From NCBI RefSeq assembly GCF_006546655.1, contig NZ_VIAQ01000009.1, positions 1-64,000 of the forward strand: DNA of 64,000 bases, read 5' to 3'. This DNA is from Methanolobus vulcani (GTDB lineage Archaea > Halobacteriota > Methanosarcinia > Methanosarcinales > Methanosarcinaceae). The notes under the pieces were generated by a model. That model was not told where the DNA came from and did no database searches. It saw nothing but the letters and a program-made list of their open reading frames with translations. Shown here in pieces: positions 46,363-54,585 of this stretch (position 1 is its first letter; each line of letters opens with the position of its first letter). A program made the translations under genes and the position numbers.

Positions 46363-47070
46363 ATGAAAAAATATACAATCTTACTCATTTCCTTTTTTTT
46401 AGTCATATGTTCCTGCTCGATTTCTTCAGCATTCAGAACATATACTTCAGACGAAATAACTGATTCCACATATACTCAAGGGTGGATGAGTGAAGACTCA
46501 TTCTGGGATATTCCACTATACTTCAAAATTATAACAATAGGTACAATTGTTTTTGGCCTTGGATGGAAGCTCGTTGCTATTCTCACAGCATGGGCTAAAA
46601 AAGATCCCAATAACGAGAATCGCCAGAAAATACTTGATTTTATTGAACAAAATCCCGGCAGCACAGTCAATGCGATAGAGACGGATCTGGGTATCAAGCG
46701 TGGAACTGTAAGGTATCATGTGACTAATCTTAAGGATGCAGGCAAGATTCTCATGTTCAGGATCGGAAACCATCTGAGCCTGTTCAAAAATGAGAGCGCT
46801 TTGTGGAATAAAAATCACAAAGGTATTGAAGTTCATCTGCCAGGTGCAACCTGCAAGAAAGTCTGCCGAACAATATATGATAATCCGGGAATAACTAATA
46901 TGGAACTTTGTAAGGAGCTTGGGCTTTCCAAAGGGTCGGTGAGTTTCCATATAAAAACACTTGAAAATATAGATTGTCTTGAAGTTGAAACCAATGGCAG
47001 GTTTAAGAATTACTTTTTAAGGGAAGGCTACCACCCGGATGAGGTTCCGTTGTTTGAGATGATAAGGTAA
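46363..47070 (+). CDS. Membrane-anchored transcription regulator with two winged-helix domains
   Basis: This 235-residue protein has an N-terminal signal-like helix (YTILLISFFLVICSCSISSA), a short outside loop of about 35 residues and a second helix (FKIITIGTIVFGLGWKLVAIL). Two cytoplasmic winged helix-turn-helix domains follow: RQKILDFIEQNPGSTVNAIE with KRGTVRYHVTNLKDAG, and ICRTIYDNPG-like KVCRTIYDNPGITNMELC with KGSVSFHIKTLEN. Archaea, and Methanosarcinaceae in particular, have many such membrane-bound regulators. The small outer loop could sense the secreted protein encoded just before. ATG 46363 (MKKYTILL) is chosen; the longer upstream frame overlaps the previous gene out of frame and lacks a ribosome site. 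Confidence 0.75.
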   Translation: MKKYTILLISFFLVICSCSISSAFRTYTSDEITDSTYTQGWMSEDSFWDIPLYFKIITIGTIVFGLGWKLVAILTAWAKKDPNNENRQKILDFIEQNPGSTVNAIETDLGIKRGTVRYHVTNLKDAGKILMFRIGNHLSLFKNESALWNKNHKGIEVHLPGATCKKVCRTIYDNPGITNMELCKELGLSKGSVSFHIKTLENIDCLEVETNGRFKNYFLREGYHPDEVPLFEMIR

Positions 47071-47200
47071 AAGCAATTGTTTATAGCTATGTAACTTTCT
47101 CTATTTTCTGTCAATTTTATCACTTCTATTACAGTTCTGTTCACACCCGTTTTATTCAAGATAAATTTATAAAGCTCAAGTTCCAACTTTATATGGGTAT

Positions 47201-47359
47201 ATGTATGGGAATGAAGAGTGGCACCACTGGTTATGGAACGCATTTTTAGTTATTGCAATATTTTGCCTCATATCAGTTTATGAGAATATTTCTTATGCAG
47301 TATCCAACTGGGAACTGTCTTTCTTATATGCAAGTATCCCTAATATATCAGTATATTAA
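47201..47359 (+). CDS. Predicted 52-residue single-pass membrane protein
   Basis: ATG 47201 opens 52 codons ending in TAA at 47357-47359. The product begins with a short, aromatic and His-rich segment (MYGNEEWHHWLWN), then one clear membrane helix (AFLVIAIFCLISVY), then an aromatic C-terminus. ATTTATAAAG at 47163-47172 is a TATA box at the right distance for transcription to start at or just before the ATG, so it would be read as a leaderless mRNA, which explains the missing ribosome site. No family is recognised. Its last codons overlap the palindrome in front of hcp, so the two genes may be coregulated or mutually exclusive. Confidence 0.5.
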   Translation: MYGNEEWHHWLWNAFLVIAIFCLISVYENISYAVSNWELSFLYASIPNISVY

Positions 47360-47366
47360 ATATACT
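47350..47366. promoter_or_regulatory. Perfect palindrome covering the TATA box of hcp
   Basis: AGTATAT, TAA, ATATACT is a perfect 17-bp dyad. Its centre is about 40 nt upstream of the hcp start region and includes the only TATA-like sequence there, so a bound regulator would block transcription factor TBP. Redox- or nitrosative-stress control is plausible for hcp but not shown. Confidence 0.5.
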
Positions 47367-47407
47367 ATGTCAGAAAGATCCTAGCATTAGGAAGCATGGG
47401 GAATAAT

Positions 47408-49027
47408 ATGTTCTGTTATCAATGTGAAGAAACTATGAATGGTACCGGCTGTACAAAGAACGGTGTATGTGGAAAAAAAGGAGAGGTTGCTGACCTTCAG
47501 GATGATCTTATCTTTGTCCTGAAAAGTATTGCATTCTACAACTCAAAGGCAAGAGCAAACAACCTTAATGATGCAAAGATTGATGAGTTCATTCTTGACG
47601 GGTTGTTTGCAACCATCACAAATACCAATTTTAATAAAGCTGATATTGAAAGATTAATCAAAGAAGGATTTGAAATAAAAGATGGGATCAAGGAGAAACT
47701 CCCAGGTGCTGCTCCAAATGCTGGTGATGACCTGACTGTCATGGCAAAGGTCAAACCTGAAACACTGGCCAATATCAACACCAGTGTTCTGGCAACGGAA
47801 AATGAAGATATTCGCTCTCTCAGGGAACTTTTGATGTATGGTCTCAAAGGCATGGCAGCCTATGCACACCATGCAAATGTTCTTGGATACAAAGATGACA
47901 ACATCATGTCATTTATTGAAAAGGCACTTCTTGCTACATTGGATGATGGCATGGGTGTTGATGAACTCATTTCACTGGTACTGGAATGTGGTTCAGTTGG
48001 TGTTAATACACTCGCTCTGCTTGATAAGGCAAACACTACAACCTACGGAAACCCAGAGCCTACTGCAGTTAACATTGGTGTAGGTAGCAATCCGGGGATC
48101 CTCATAAGCGGACACGACTTGCATGATCTGGAACAGCTCCTTGATCAAACAAGAGGTACAGGTGTTGATGTTTACACCCACGGTGAAATGCTTCCTGCAA
48201 ACTCCTATCCTGCCTTTAAGAAATATGATAACTTCGTGGGTAACTATGGAGGTTCATGGTGGAGACAGAAAGAAGAGTTCGACAAGTTTAATGGTCCGAT
48301 ACTTATGACCACCAACTGTATCGTTCCTCCTAAAGAGTCATACATCAATAGGATCTACACCACCGGAATTGTCGGCTTTGATGGTGTAACTCATATCATT
48401 GCCAATGAAGACGGAGGAAAGGATTTCTCTACCATCATTGAGCAGGCAAAGACATGCCAGCCACCGCAGCAGCTTGAGGAAGGCACCATCATGGGTGGTT
48501 TTGCTCATGTATCGGCACTTTCCGTTGCCGACAAGATAATTGAGGCTGTAAAAGGCGGCCAGATTAAGAAGTTCGTTGTAATGGCAGGCTGTGACGGAAG
48601 GCACAAGGAGAGAAGCTACTACACAGACTTTGCAGAAGCACTGCCGGATGATACTGTAATCCTTACAGCAGGCTGTGCAAAATACCGCTACAACAAGCTT
48701 GATCTAGGAAATATTGGCGGAATTCCAAGAGTAATTGATGCAGGTCAGTGTAATGATTCATATTCACTTGTTGTTATTGCACAGGCTCTAGCAGAGGCTT
48801 TTGGTATAGAGGATATTAACGACCTGCCGGTTGCATATAATATTGCATGGTATGAGCAGAAAGCATGTCTTGTACTGCTGGCACTGCTAAGCCTTGGTGT
48901 CAAGAACATCATGCTTGGTCCGAAACTTCCGGCATTTGTCTCACCAAATGTCCTGAATGTGCTGGTTGAGAACTTCAACATCATGCCTAACACAACAGTA
49001 GATGAGGATCTTAAGACCCTCATTTAA
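47408..49027 (+). CDS. hcp: Hybrid cluster protein (hydroxylamine reductase)
   Basis: This is a 539-residue Hcp. The N-terminal cysteine cluster [15 protein letters not shown]...GVCGK binds a [4Fe-4S] (class III-like spacing). Later motifs bind the hybrid 4Fe-2S-2O cluster: [57 protein letters not shown] and [15 protein letters not shown]. The enzyme reduces hydroxylamine and, as now accepted for bacteria, NO to N2O, protecting against nitrosative stress; it can also act in protein S-nitrosylation. ATG 47408 fits the family and has GGGGAA upstream; ATG 47396 is in frame. It is followed by a cupin and an FTR-like protein, also redox-related. Confidence 0.95.
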   Translation: MFCYQCEETMNGTGCTKNGVCGKKGEVADLQDDLIFVLKSIAFYNSKARANNLNDAKIDEFILDGLFATITNTNFNKADIERLIKEGFEIKDGIKEKLPGAAPNAGDDLTVMAKVKPETLANINTSVLATENEDIRSLRELLMYGLKGMAAYAHHANVLGYKDDNIMSFIEKALLATLDDGMGVDELISLVLECGSVGVNTLALLDKANTTTYGNPEPTAVNIGVGSNPGILISGHDLHDLEQLLDQTRGTGVDVYTHGEMLPANSYPAFKKYDNFVGNYGGSWWRQKEEFDKFNGPILMTTNCIVPPKESYINRIYTTGIVGFDGVTHIIANEDGGKDFSTIIEQAKTCQPPQQLEEGTIMGGFAHVSALSVADKIIEAVKGGQIKKFVVMAGCDGRHKERSYYTDFAEALPDDTVILTAGCAKYRYNKLDLGNIGGIPRVIDAGQCNDSYSLVVIAQALAEAFGIEDINDLPVAYNIAWYEQKACLVLLALLSLGVKNIMLGPKLPAFVSPNVLNVLVENFNIMPNTTVDEDLKTLI

Positions 49028-49098
49028 ATTTTTAATAGCAGTTTCTAGGAATATTATAACTAAGTCCTTATTTCCATTTTACTTTAGGAAGTGTATTC

Positions 49099-49437
49099 AT
49101 GAAAATAACAAGCTACAGCAATGCAGAAAAGAAAGAAAACCCTCATGGAGTCACAGTTCATAAGCTCTATGATACTGAACACGCTCAAGTTATGCACATG
49201 CAGCTCAAACCAGGAGAAGCTCTTAAAAAGCATTCAACACCTGTTGATGTATTTTTCTATGTGCTAGAAGGTGAGGGCATAGTAGAGATTGGTGATGAGC
49301 AGCAGACTATCACAAAGGATATGTTGATAGACAGTCCTGCAAAGATCCCTCACAGGCTTATGAATGAAAGCGATAGTCTGTTTCGTTTCCTTGTGGTAAA
49401 AGTACCACGTCAGACTGAACAGACAAAAATGATGTAA
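49099..49437 (+). CDS. Small cupin-domain protein
   Basis: This is a 112-residue single cupin. Motif 1 is in MQLKPGEALKKHSTPVDVFFYVLEGEG (G-x5-H-x-H region with one His replaced; the glutamate EGEG is kept) and motif 2 is in DSPAKIPHRLMNESD (G/P-x3-H-x3-N). It could bind a divalent metal and act as a dioxygenase, isomerase or sensor; many stand-alone cupins have no known activity. AGGAAG precedes ATG 49099. It lies 72 nt after hcp on the same strand and ends at a hairpin with a T-rich tail, so hcp and this gene may form one transcript. Confidence 0.75.
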   Translation: MKITSYSNAEKKENPHGVTVHKLYDTEHAQVMHMQLKPGEALKKHSTPVDVFFYVLEGEGIVEIGDEQQTITKDMLIDSPAKIPHRLMNESDSLFRFLVVKVPRQTEQTKMM

Positions 49438-49479
49438 ACCGGACAATTTTAAGATTTCCCGGTATCCTTTTCTTTTTTC
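49438..49479 (+). terminator. Hairpin and T-rich tract after the cupin gene
   Basis: ACCGG (49438-49442) pairs with CCGGT (49459-49463), followed by a T-rich run (TCCTTTTCTTTTTT) at 49465-49478. It starts directly after the stop codon. Confidence 0.55.
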
Positions 49480-49778
49480 TGTTCTTCTCCTGAAAGCATT
49501 CATTATTTGGATAGCCTGACAATGTTCATGGAATGTGACTGTCCGGCGTACTTAATCAGGCTTAGGAAATACAGTTTGATTTATTTTCTTTCCACACTGT
49601 GAAAAACAAAGGTTGTTTTACATTTTTTTATATCTTTGTTTATAATATAGTGTTTTAATCCTATACTTCTAATTAAAAATCTATTGAGCAACTGTAGATT
49701 CCATTTAGTCGAAGGCGTTAAATAATGATATCCTGAATATACCAATCATACTGTAATTGACTTTATCGGAGATTATCA
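49480..49778. other. Intergenic region upstream of the FTR-like gene
   Basis: This holds a TATA-like TTTATAATATAG at about 49639-49650 and a long A/T-rich leader of about 100 nt. I see no gene, and only a chance 26-codon frame near 49522. Confidence 0.4.
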
Positions 49779-50057
49779 ATGACAGATCTAGCACCAATAA
49801 TGGAAAAAACGCATGAATGGGCATCAAAATATGCAAAGAAAAAGGGTTTTATTCTAAACCCTGATGAAGAAATGCTGATGATGGTAATCGAAGGTCTTTC
49901 TAAAAATAAACATGAACATGGGAAGCAGTATTGTCCATGCCGTCTTAGAACCGGTGATGAGGAAGAAGACCGTAAGATTATCTGTCCATGTGTTTATCAT
50001 GAAGAGGAAATAGAGAATGAAGGTAATTGCCACTGTTCTTTGTTCTTCAAAGTCTGA
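49779..50057 (+). CDS. Ferredoxin-thioredoxin reductase catalytic (beta) chain
   Basis: This 92-residue protein has the FTR cysteine pattern QYCPCR, IICPCVYH and NCHCSLFF, which provides a [4Fe-4S] cluster next to a redox-active disulfide, with the conserved His after the second CPC. FTR passes electrons from reduced ferredoxin to thioredoxins. Methanogens have several FTR-like proteins without the plant-type variable subunit; they are thought to adjust enzyme thiols to the redox state. CGGAGATT precedes ATG 49779. It lies just before the formylmethanofuran dehydrogenase genes and after the Hcp/cupin pair. Confidence 0.88.
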   Translation: MTDLAPIMEKTHEWASKYAKKKGFILNPDEEMLMMVIEGLSKNKHEHGKQYCPCRLRTGDEEEDRKIICPCVYHEEEIENEGNCHCSLFFKV

Positions 50058-50119
50058 TATTTTTAATAACAATAAAATCTGATCAATAATTCTACTCAGC
50101 ATAAATGGGCGGAGATAAA

Positions 50120-50581
50120 ATGGCAAATGTAATGGAAATATATCAGTTGCTTCCAAAAACTAACTGTAAGGAATGTGGAAAAAGTACATGCATGGCATTT
50201 GCCGTTGATCTGCTGGCACGTAAGGTCAGTGTGGATGATTGTCCTCCACTTGTAAACGATGCTAAGTATAAGGCAGGTTATGAGAAGCTCTCTGAAATGA
50301 TAGCTCCTGTAAGTGGCGTAACCGATACAGGTCTCATAGTTCATGAGGACAAATGTATAGGATGCGGTAATTGTGTTGTCGCATGTCCTGTTAATGTTGC
50401 TAATGACCCGCTGGGTGCAGGTAGTGGAAAAGCGCCGACATCTGAGAAAGTAATCTTTAAGGTTGAAGATGGTGTTGTTAAAGCCCGCAATGTTAAGGAA
50501 TGCCGCCGTTTTGGTGAGAACCGGATTCTCTGTGTTGCCTGCATAGATACATGTCCTACAAAGGCCATTGAGTTCGTATGA
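50120..50581 (+). CDS. Iron-sulfur protein of the formylmethanofuran dehydrogenase cluster (FwdG-like)
   Basis: This 153-residue protein has two parts. The N-terminal 55 residues are an FeS domain (LPKTNCKECGKSTCMAF and DDCPPL, ligand pattern C-x2-C-x4-C-x(n)-C) as in CdhE/AcsC and RnfB. The rest is a ferredoxin with CIGCGNCVVACPV and CVACIDTCPT. GGCGGAG upstream favours ATG 50120 over 50105. It precedes fwdB and fwdD, so it is probably an electron-transfer subunit of that enzyme, analogous to FwdG but larger because of the extra domain. A role in shuttling electrons to other ferredoxin enzymes is also possible. Confidence 0.75.
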   Translation: MANVMEIYQLLPKTNCKECGKSTCMAFAVDLLARKVSVDDCPPLVNDAKYKAGYEKLSEMIAPVSGVTDTGLIVHEDKCIGCGNCVVACPVNVANDPLGAGSGKAPTSEKVIFKVEDGVVKARNVKECRRFGENRILCVACIDTCPTKAIEFV

Positions 50582-50617
50582 ACTCTTATTCTTCTTATTT
50601 TAGAGTGTGGTGATGAT

Positions 50618-51868
50618 TTGAGTGAATATTATGTTTGTACGGGATGTGCACTTCTCTGTGATGACATAGAAGTTGAAACAGAAAATAGTAAAGTAAAGAC
50701 TGTTCATGCTGCATGTCGCAAGGGCGTTGCACGCATGAAAGGCTGCAGTGACCATCTGGAATGTACTATTGATGGTGAAAAAACAGATGTAGATTCTGCA
50801 ATTGCAAAAGCTGCTGAGATTCTTAGGAACGCAGACAAACCTTTGATTTTCGGACATGGAAACTCAAGTTCGCAAGCTCAGAAAATGTCAATCGGTCTTG
50901 CAAAAAAGATTGGTGCATATCTTGATGATACTTCCTCCTTCTGCCAGGGTCCGGTAATAGAGGCAATACTTCAGGATAAACTCAAAACATGCACATTGGA
51001 TGATATCAGACACAAAGCTGATGTAATTATGTTCTGGGGTGCAGACCCTTCAAATTCACATCCACGTCATCTTTCACGATATTCATATTTCCCAAGAGGC
51101 AAGGAACGTCAGAGAGGGTGGGAAGAGGACAGAACAGCTATTTGTGTTGATGTCAGGAAATCCGAGACGGCAGTTATTTGTGGAGATAACCGTTTCTACC
51201 AGATACCAGTGGGTGGAGATGCAGAGTTTATGGACGCACTGGTAAGTGCTCTCTCCAGTAAGGTTCCAAAGACATCATTCGGATTTGATGCAAAGAGAAT
51301 ACTTGAACTTGCAAATGTGCTGAAAAAGGCAAAGTTCGGTGTAATCTGTGTCGGACTTGGACTCATATATTCTCTTGAAGACCTCAACCCATTATTCAGA
51401 TTAATGGACAAATTAAACGAAGTTTCTGATTTCAATCTCATGCCAATGGTTGGACAATATAATATGCGAGGTTTTAACCAGAATCTTTACGAGGAAACCG
51501 GATACATCAACCGTGTGAAATTTAACTCGGAAACAGGTGTTGCAGAACATGGTCCTGAGTTTTCCGTTGTTGAAGCCCTCAGGAATAAAACCGTTGATGC
51601 TGCACTGATTATAGGCTCAGATCCACTGTCAAGTCTTCCATTATCAGTTTCGCGATATCTTGCAGAGATTCCATTGATTACTATTGACCCATGCAGGAAC
51701 CTCACATCTTCAAAGGCAAAGGTAACTATTCCCTGTGCTCTTGGAGGTGTGGAGTCTGGTGGAACTGCCGTTCGCATGGATGGTGTTGAGGTTGAGCTTA
51801 AGAAGATACTCGAAACTGAAAATCTCCCCGATGCTGAGATTCTCAGGAAAATCATGGAGGCGATCTGA
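50618..51868 (+). CDS. fwdB: Formylmethanofuran dehydrogenase subunit B
   Basis: This is the catalytic Mo/W-bispterin subunit (416 aa). The N-terminus CTGCALLCDD with a later AACRKG binds a [4Fe-4S] cluster (C7, C10, C14, C33); the metal-ligand cysteine is in DDTSSFCQGPV (about C109), preceding WGADPSNSHPRHLSRYS. It reduces CO2 to formate with ferredoxin, the first step of CO2 reduction (or the last of methyl-group oxidation); formate is then attached to methanofuran by FwdA. The start is TTG 50618 directly after GGTGATGAT. It overlaps fwdD by one base. Cys at the metal position means the non-selenium form. Confidence 0.93.
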   Translation: MSEYYVCTGCALLCDDIEVETENSKVKTVHAACRKGVARMKGCSDHLECTIDGEKTDVDSAIAKAAEILRNADKPLIFGHGNSSSQAQKMSIGLAKKIGAYLDDTSSFCQGPVIEAILQDKLKTCTLDDIRHKADVIMFWGADPSNSHPRHLSRYSYFPRGKERQRGWEEDRTAICVDVRKSETAVICGDNRFYQIPVGGDAEFMDALVSALSSKVPKTSFGFDAKRILELANVLKKAKFGVICVGLGLIYSLEDLNPLFRLMDKLNEVSDFNLMPMVGQYNMRGFNQNLYEETGYINRVKFNSETGVAEHGPEFSVVEALRNKTVDAALIIGSDPLSSLPLSVSRYLAEIPLITIDPCRNLTSSKAKVTIPCALGGVESGGTAVRMDGVEVELKKILETENLPDAEILRKIMEAI

Positions 51869-52272
51869 TGGGATTTGGACAATTCCTTGCAGCACCTGAA
51901 ATTAAACTGAAGGTTGTTACATACAGAGATGTGTTCCAGAATACTGCACAGGAAACCTCTCGTTTTGGAGAGGAATATGAGAATTCTTCTGCTGTCATTA
52001 AACTTGACCAGAAGGACATTGCAAAACTTGCTATCAAAGACGGAGAGACTGTGATTGTTAAAAACAGCTTCGGAAAAGTTGTTGTCGCAGCCAGGAAATC
52101 GGACTATGAAGAGTCACATGCAGGTATTGCTTACATGGTAAACAGTCCATGGTCAAATTCCCTTGTACCGGATGAGACAGGAGGCACCGGAGTTCCGAAA
52201 TTCAAGGATTTCGAGGTCACAGTTCAGGGTGCCAAGGGAGAAAAGGCTACCGGAATCAGTGAGATATTCTGA
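51868..52272 (+). CDS. fwdD: Formylmethanofuran dehydrogenase subunit D
   Basis: This is a 134-residue molybdopterin-dinucleotide-binding domain that completes the pterin site of FwdB. It shows a DQKDIAKLAIKDGETVIVKNS stretch in the beta-barrel (split here as LDQKDIAKLAI, then GETVIVK), KVVVAARKSD and SPWSNSLVP. ATG 51868 overlaps the fwdB stop (TGATG). FwdA and FwdC, needed for the full enzyme, are not in the window, so this is a partial GBD set that must combine with subunits encoded elsewhere. Confidence 0.9.
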   Translation: MGFGQFLAAPEIKLKVVTYRDVFQNTAQETSRFGEEYENSSAVIKLDQKDIAKLAIKDGETVIVKNSFGKVVVAARKSDYEESHAGIAYMVNSPWSNSLVPDETGGTGVPKFKDFEVTVQGAKGEKATGISEIF

Positions 52273-52304
52273 TTTCTGAAATCCTGATCTTTCTGTAAAT
52301 CACA

Positions 52305-52511
52305 CTAATTATTGTATGCGTCGTAGATCTGCCAGACCCATACGATAAATCCTATTAAGTAACCTATCAGGATGATTTGCAGTAAAAAGCAGATTCCAAG
52401 CACGACCCATATACCAATTGCTTTGAATAGTTCTCCTTTTATTAACTGTCCAAGTCCAGGGATAAAGAAAGATAATAGTGCCGGAACCCCATGTTTTTGT
52501 GTTTGACTCAT
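52305..52511 (-). CDS. Small two-helix membrane protein (TM2-like)
   Basis: This 68-residue protein shows KHGVPALLSFFIPGLGQLIKGE, then a helix, then a polar loop and a second helix ending VWVWQIYDAYNN. The PALLSFFIPGLGQ start and W-x-I-x-D-A-Y end are typical of short prokaryotic TM2/DUF-type proteins of unknown role. GGTAGTGA precedes ATG 52511. The stop is TAG, one of three in the window. The gene is convergent with fwdD, whose stop is only 32 nt away, and has its own promoter with a long-range inverted repeat (52552-52607). Confidence 0.65.
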   Translation of the reverse strand: MSQTQKHGVPALLSFFIPGLGQLIKGELFKAIGIWVVLGICFLLQIILIGYLIGFIVWVWQIYDAYNN

Positions 52512-52859
52512 GTTCACTACCTTTTTACTTTAATTATCCATTCAATGAATCTTTGCGTATAAAAAAGTTGAGATTGCAGGCATTGATTTTTAATTCAAAT
52601 ACGCAAAACATAGCAAGGCTTTTAAATCATGTGTGCTAATAGCGGACATAGGCGACTATAAAATGTTTACAACTAAATTCCATATTTGCTCCTTTTTATT
52701 ACGTAGGTGATATTGTAAATTATGCAGCAGATTTCCATATCATCTAAAATTATATATTTCATTGGCGCCAAAACGGTTGATAATTAATACAGGTAATTAG
52801 TGTGAACAATCTATTATTTTATTCTTATTTTGTCCCTTTTATCGGAGGTTATCCTCACA
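52512..52859. other. Divergent intergenic region
   Basis: These 348 bases contain the minus-strand promoter of the small membrane protein (TTTTTTATACG at about 52556-52566) and a plus-strand TATA-like AAAATTATATATTT at about 52746-52759 for the SRPBCC gene. A 9-bp inverted repeat (52552-52607) lies at the first promoter. No further gene is visible. Confidence 0.45.
52552..52607. promoter_or_regulatory. Spaced inverted repeat TTTGCGTAT / ATACGCAAA
   Basis: The arms at 52552-52560 and 52599-52607 are perfect 9-mers separated by 38 bases. The first arm overlaps the minus-strand TATA box, so a dimeric or looped regulator could act here. Confidence 0.35.
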
Positions 52860-53330
52860 ATGCATAAGATATGTACTGATATAGTAATTGAAACTCCTAT
52901 CAATGAGGTCTGGGACCTCCTGACAGATTTTGACAATTTTGAAATGTGGAATCCTTTTATAACTAAAATAAGAGGTGAACTTGAGATTGGTTCTAAGCTT
53001 GATGTTCATCTCCAGCCACCCGGGACAAAAGGATTAGATATAACTCCGGTTATTACTAAACTGGAACCAGTTAATGAATTCAGGTGGAAAGGTAATCTCT
53101 GGGTCAAAGGCATCTTTGACGGAGAACATGCTTTCAGGCTTGAAGAACTTGAAAATGACCGTACAAGGTTAATTCAGTGTGAAAGATTCAAAGGTATACT
53201 TGCTCCTCTGATTCTATATGTGGTGGGTGAAAAAACCCGTGCAGGTTTTGAGAAAATGAATGCAAGTCTTAAAAATGAATGTGAAAAAAGAAACAGACAG
53301 GGGCTTACACAGTGTGCGCCCTTGGCCTGA
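52860..53330 (+). CDS. SRPBCC/START-like small-ligand-binding protein
   Basis: This is a 156-residue helix-grip (polyketide cyclase/START) protein. The N-terminal pattern IVIETPINEVWDLLTDFDNFEMWNPF, with the P-x2-VW and WNPF elements, and later RWKGNLWVKGIFDGEHAFRLEEL and a C-terminal helix, fit the SRPBCC group that binds hydrophobic ligands. No catalytic residues are evident. CGGAGG selects ATG 52860 over the TTG at 52830. The 3' end overlaps the convergent citrate synthase gene by 26 bases. Function is unknown. Confidence 0.75.
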   Translation: MHKICTDIVIETPINEVWDLLTDFDNFEMWNPFITKIRGELEIGSKLDVHLQPPGTKGLDITPVITKLEPVNEFRWKGNLWVKGIFDGEHAFRLEELENDRTRLIQCERFKGILAPLILYVVGEKTRAGFEKMNASLKNECEKRNRQGLTQCAPLA

Positions 53331-54402
53331 TAACTCTGTTATCTGAGTATTGTTCCATGCAGTGTGCAATCCAGCCTGAAACCCTTCCCATTGCAAAAAT
53401 GGAAGTTGCAAGTTCGGCAGGAATATCAAGATATTTGTATACCACTGCAGAATAGAAATCCACGTTTGGATAAATTGGCTTTCCTTTAATCTCTACAAAT
53501 TCATGGTAGAGAATATGTTCAAGTTCTTCTGCCATGTCGAACCATGATGTGTCACCATTTTCTTCGGCAAGTCTTCTGGCAACATCCTTGTATATCCTTG
53601 CTCTTGGGTCGAGCGTTTTATACACGCGGTGACCAAATCCCATGATCTTTTCCTTGCGTTCAAGTTTTCCAAGTGCATAATCCCTTGCGTTCTCAATGCT
53701 GCCTATTTCATCAAGCATATCCATTACACCTTTTCTGGCACCACCATGGAGTGGTCCTTTCAGTGTGCAAAGACCGCATATGACTGCGGAATACATGTCT
53801 GATAGTGTTGATGAAGCTATTCTTAATGAGAATGTGGAAGGGTTAAGTTCATGCTCAGCACTGAGTATGAGATCCTTTTCCATTGCTTCAGCTTCCAAAT
53901 CAGTAGGAATTTTTCCACTTAGCATGTAAAGGAAATTTGCTCCATGGGAAAGGTTATCCATGGGTTTGATAGGTTCATCACCATAACTGGCTCTGTGCAG
54001 GGCTGCAACGATTGTTGGGAATTCAGCAACAAGTTTTATGGCTTTATTCTTGTTTGCTTCAGGAGTATGCTGATTGTTCTCTTCATCAAAATGTGCTGTA
54101 CAGGATATGGCGGTTCGAAGGCCATCCAGTGCTTCTACGCCAAACTCAAAATGCTTAAGCACTTCGATAAGCTTTCCATTAATGCCCCGATTTGCTACAA
54201 GCATCCGGGAATATTCAGATAATTCTGCTTCATCGGGCATCTTTCCAGTGATGAGCAGATAGGAAACAGCATCATAAGAGAGATCAGCCAGATCCTCTAT
54301 ATTGATACCCCTATATTTCAGGATTCCCTGGATACCATCAATATAGGAAATTTTGGTATCCAAAGCTACTACGCCTTCCAGGCCTTTTTTCATCTCTTTC
54401 AT
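53305..54402 (-). CDS. gltA: Citrate synthase
   Basis: This is a 365-residue archaeal/short-form citrate synthase. Catalytic residues are in GPLHGGAR (His about 219), GFGHRVYK (His about 258) and PNVDFYSA (Asp about 312); AEHELNPSTF and the terminal IRPRA are also typical. It condenses oxaloacetate and acetyl-CoA to citrate. With the aconitase encoded just upstream it supplies the oxidative branch from citrate toward isocitrate and 2-oxoglutarate used for glutamate in Methanosarcinales. A TATA box (TTTTATAAATCG, minus strand, about 54510) gives it its own promoter. No isocitrate dehydrogenase gene is in the window. Confidence 0.93.
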   Translation of the reverse strand: MKEMKKGLEGVVALDTKISYIDGIQGILKYRGINIEDLADLSYDAVSYLLITGKMPDEAELSEYSRMLVANRGINGKLIEVLKHFEFGVEALDGLRTAISCTAHFDEENNQHTPEANKNKAIKLVAEFPTIVAALHRASYGDEPIKPMDNLSHGANFLYMLSGKIPTDLEAEAMEKDLILSAEHELNPSTFSLRIASSTLSDMYSAVICGLCTLKGPLHGGARKGVMDMLDEIGSIENARDYALGKLERKEKIMGFGHRVYKTLDPRARIYKDVARRLAEENGDTSWFDMAEELEHILYHEFVEIKGKPIYPNVDFYSAVVYKYLDIPAELATSIFAMGRVSGWIAHCMEQYSDNRVIRPRAHTV

Positions 54403-54565
54403 TTAAAAATCCCCGATAGGTAAAATGTAAGTTTTGATAGAATATGTTCAATGAAAAAATATGTACTAATACCTTCCAATTATCCATATATTAAAGTTTG
54501 CTTGAATTCAAAGCGATTTATAAAATCATTAGTTATATCAAGCAAAATTATCAAAACAAGGATAG

Positions 54566-54585
54566 GGGTGAATTTTTATTCACCC
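54566..54585 (-). terminator. Hairpin overlapping the aconitase stop codon
   Basis: GGGTGAA (54566-54572) and TTCACCC (54579-54585) are perfect 7-bp arms around TTTTTA. On the minus strand the stem contains the last codons and stop of aconitase and is followed by a modest T-rich run. Confidence 0.4.
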
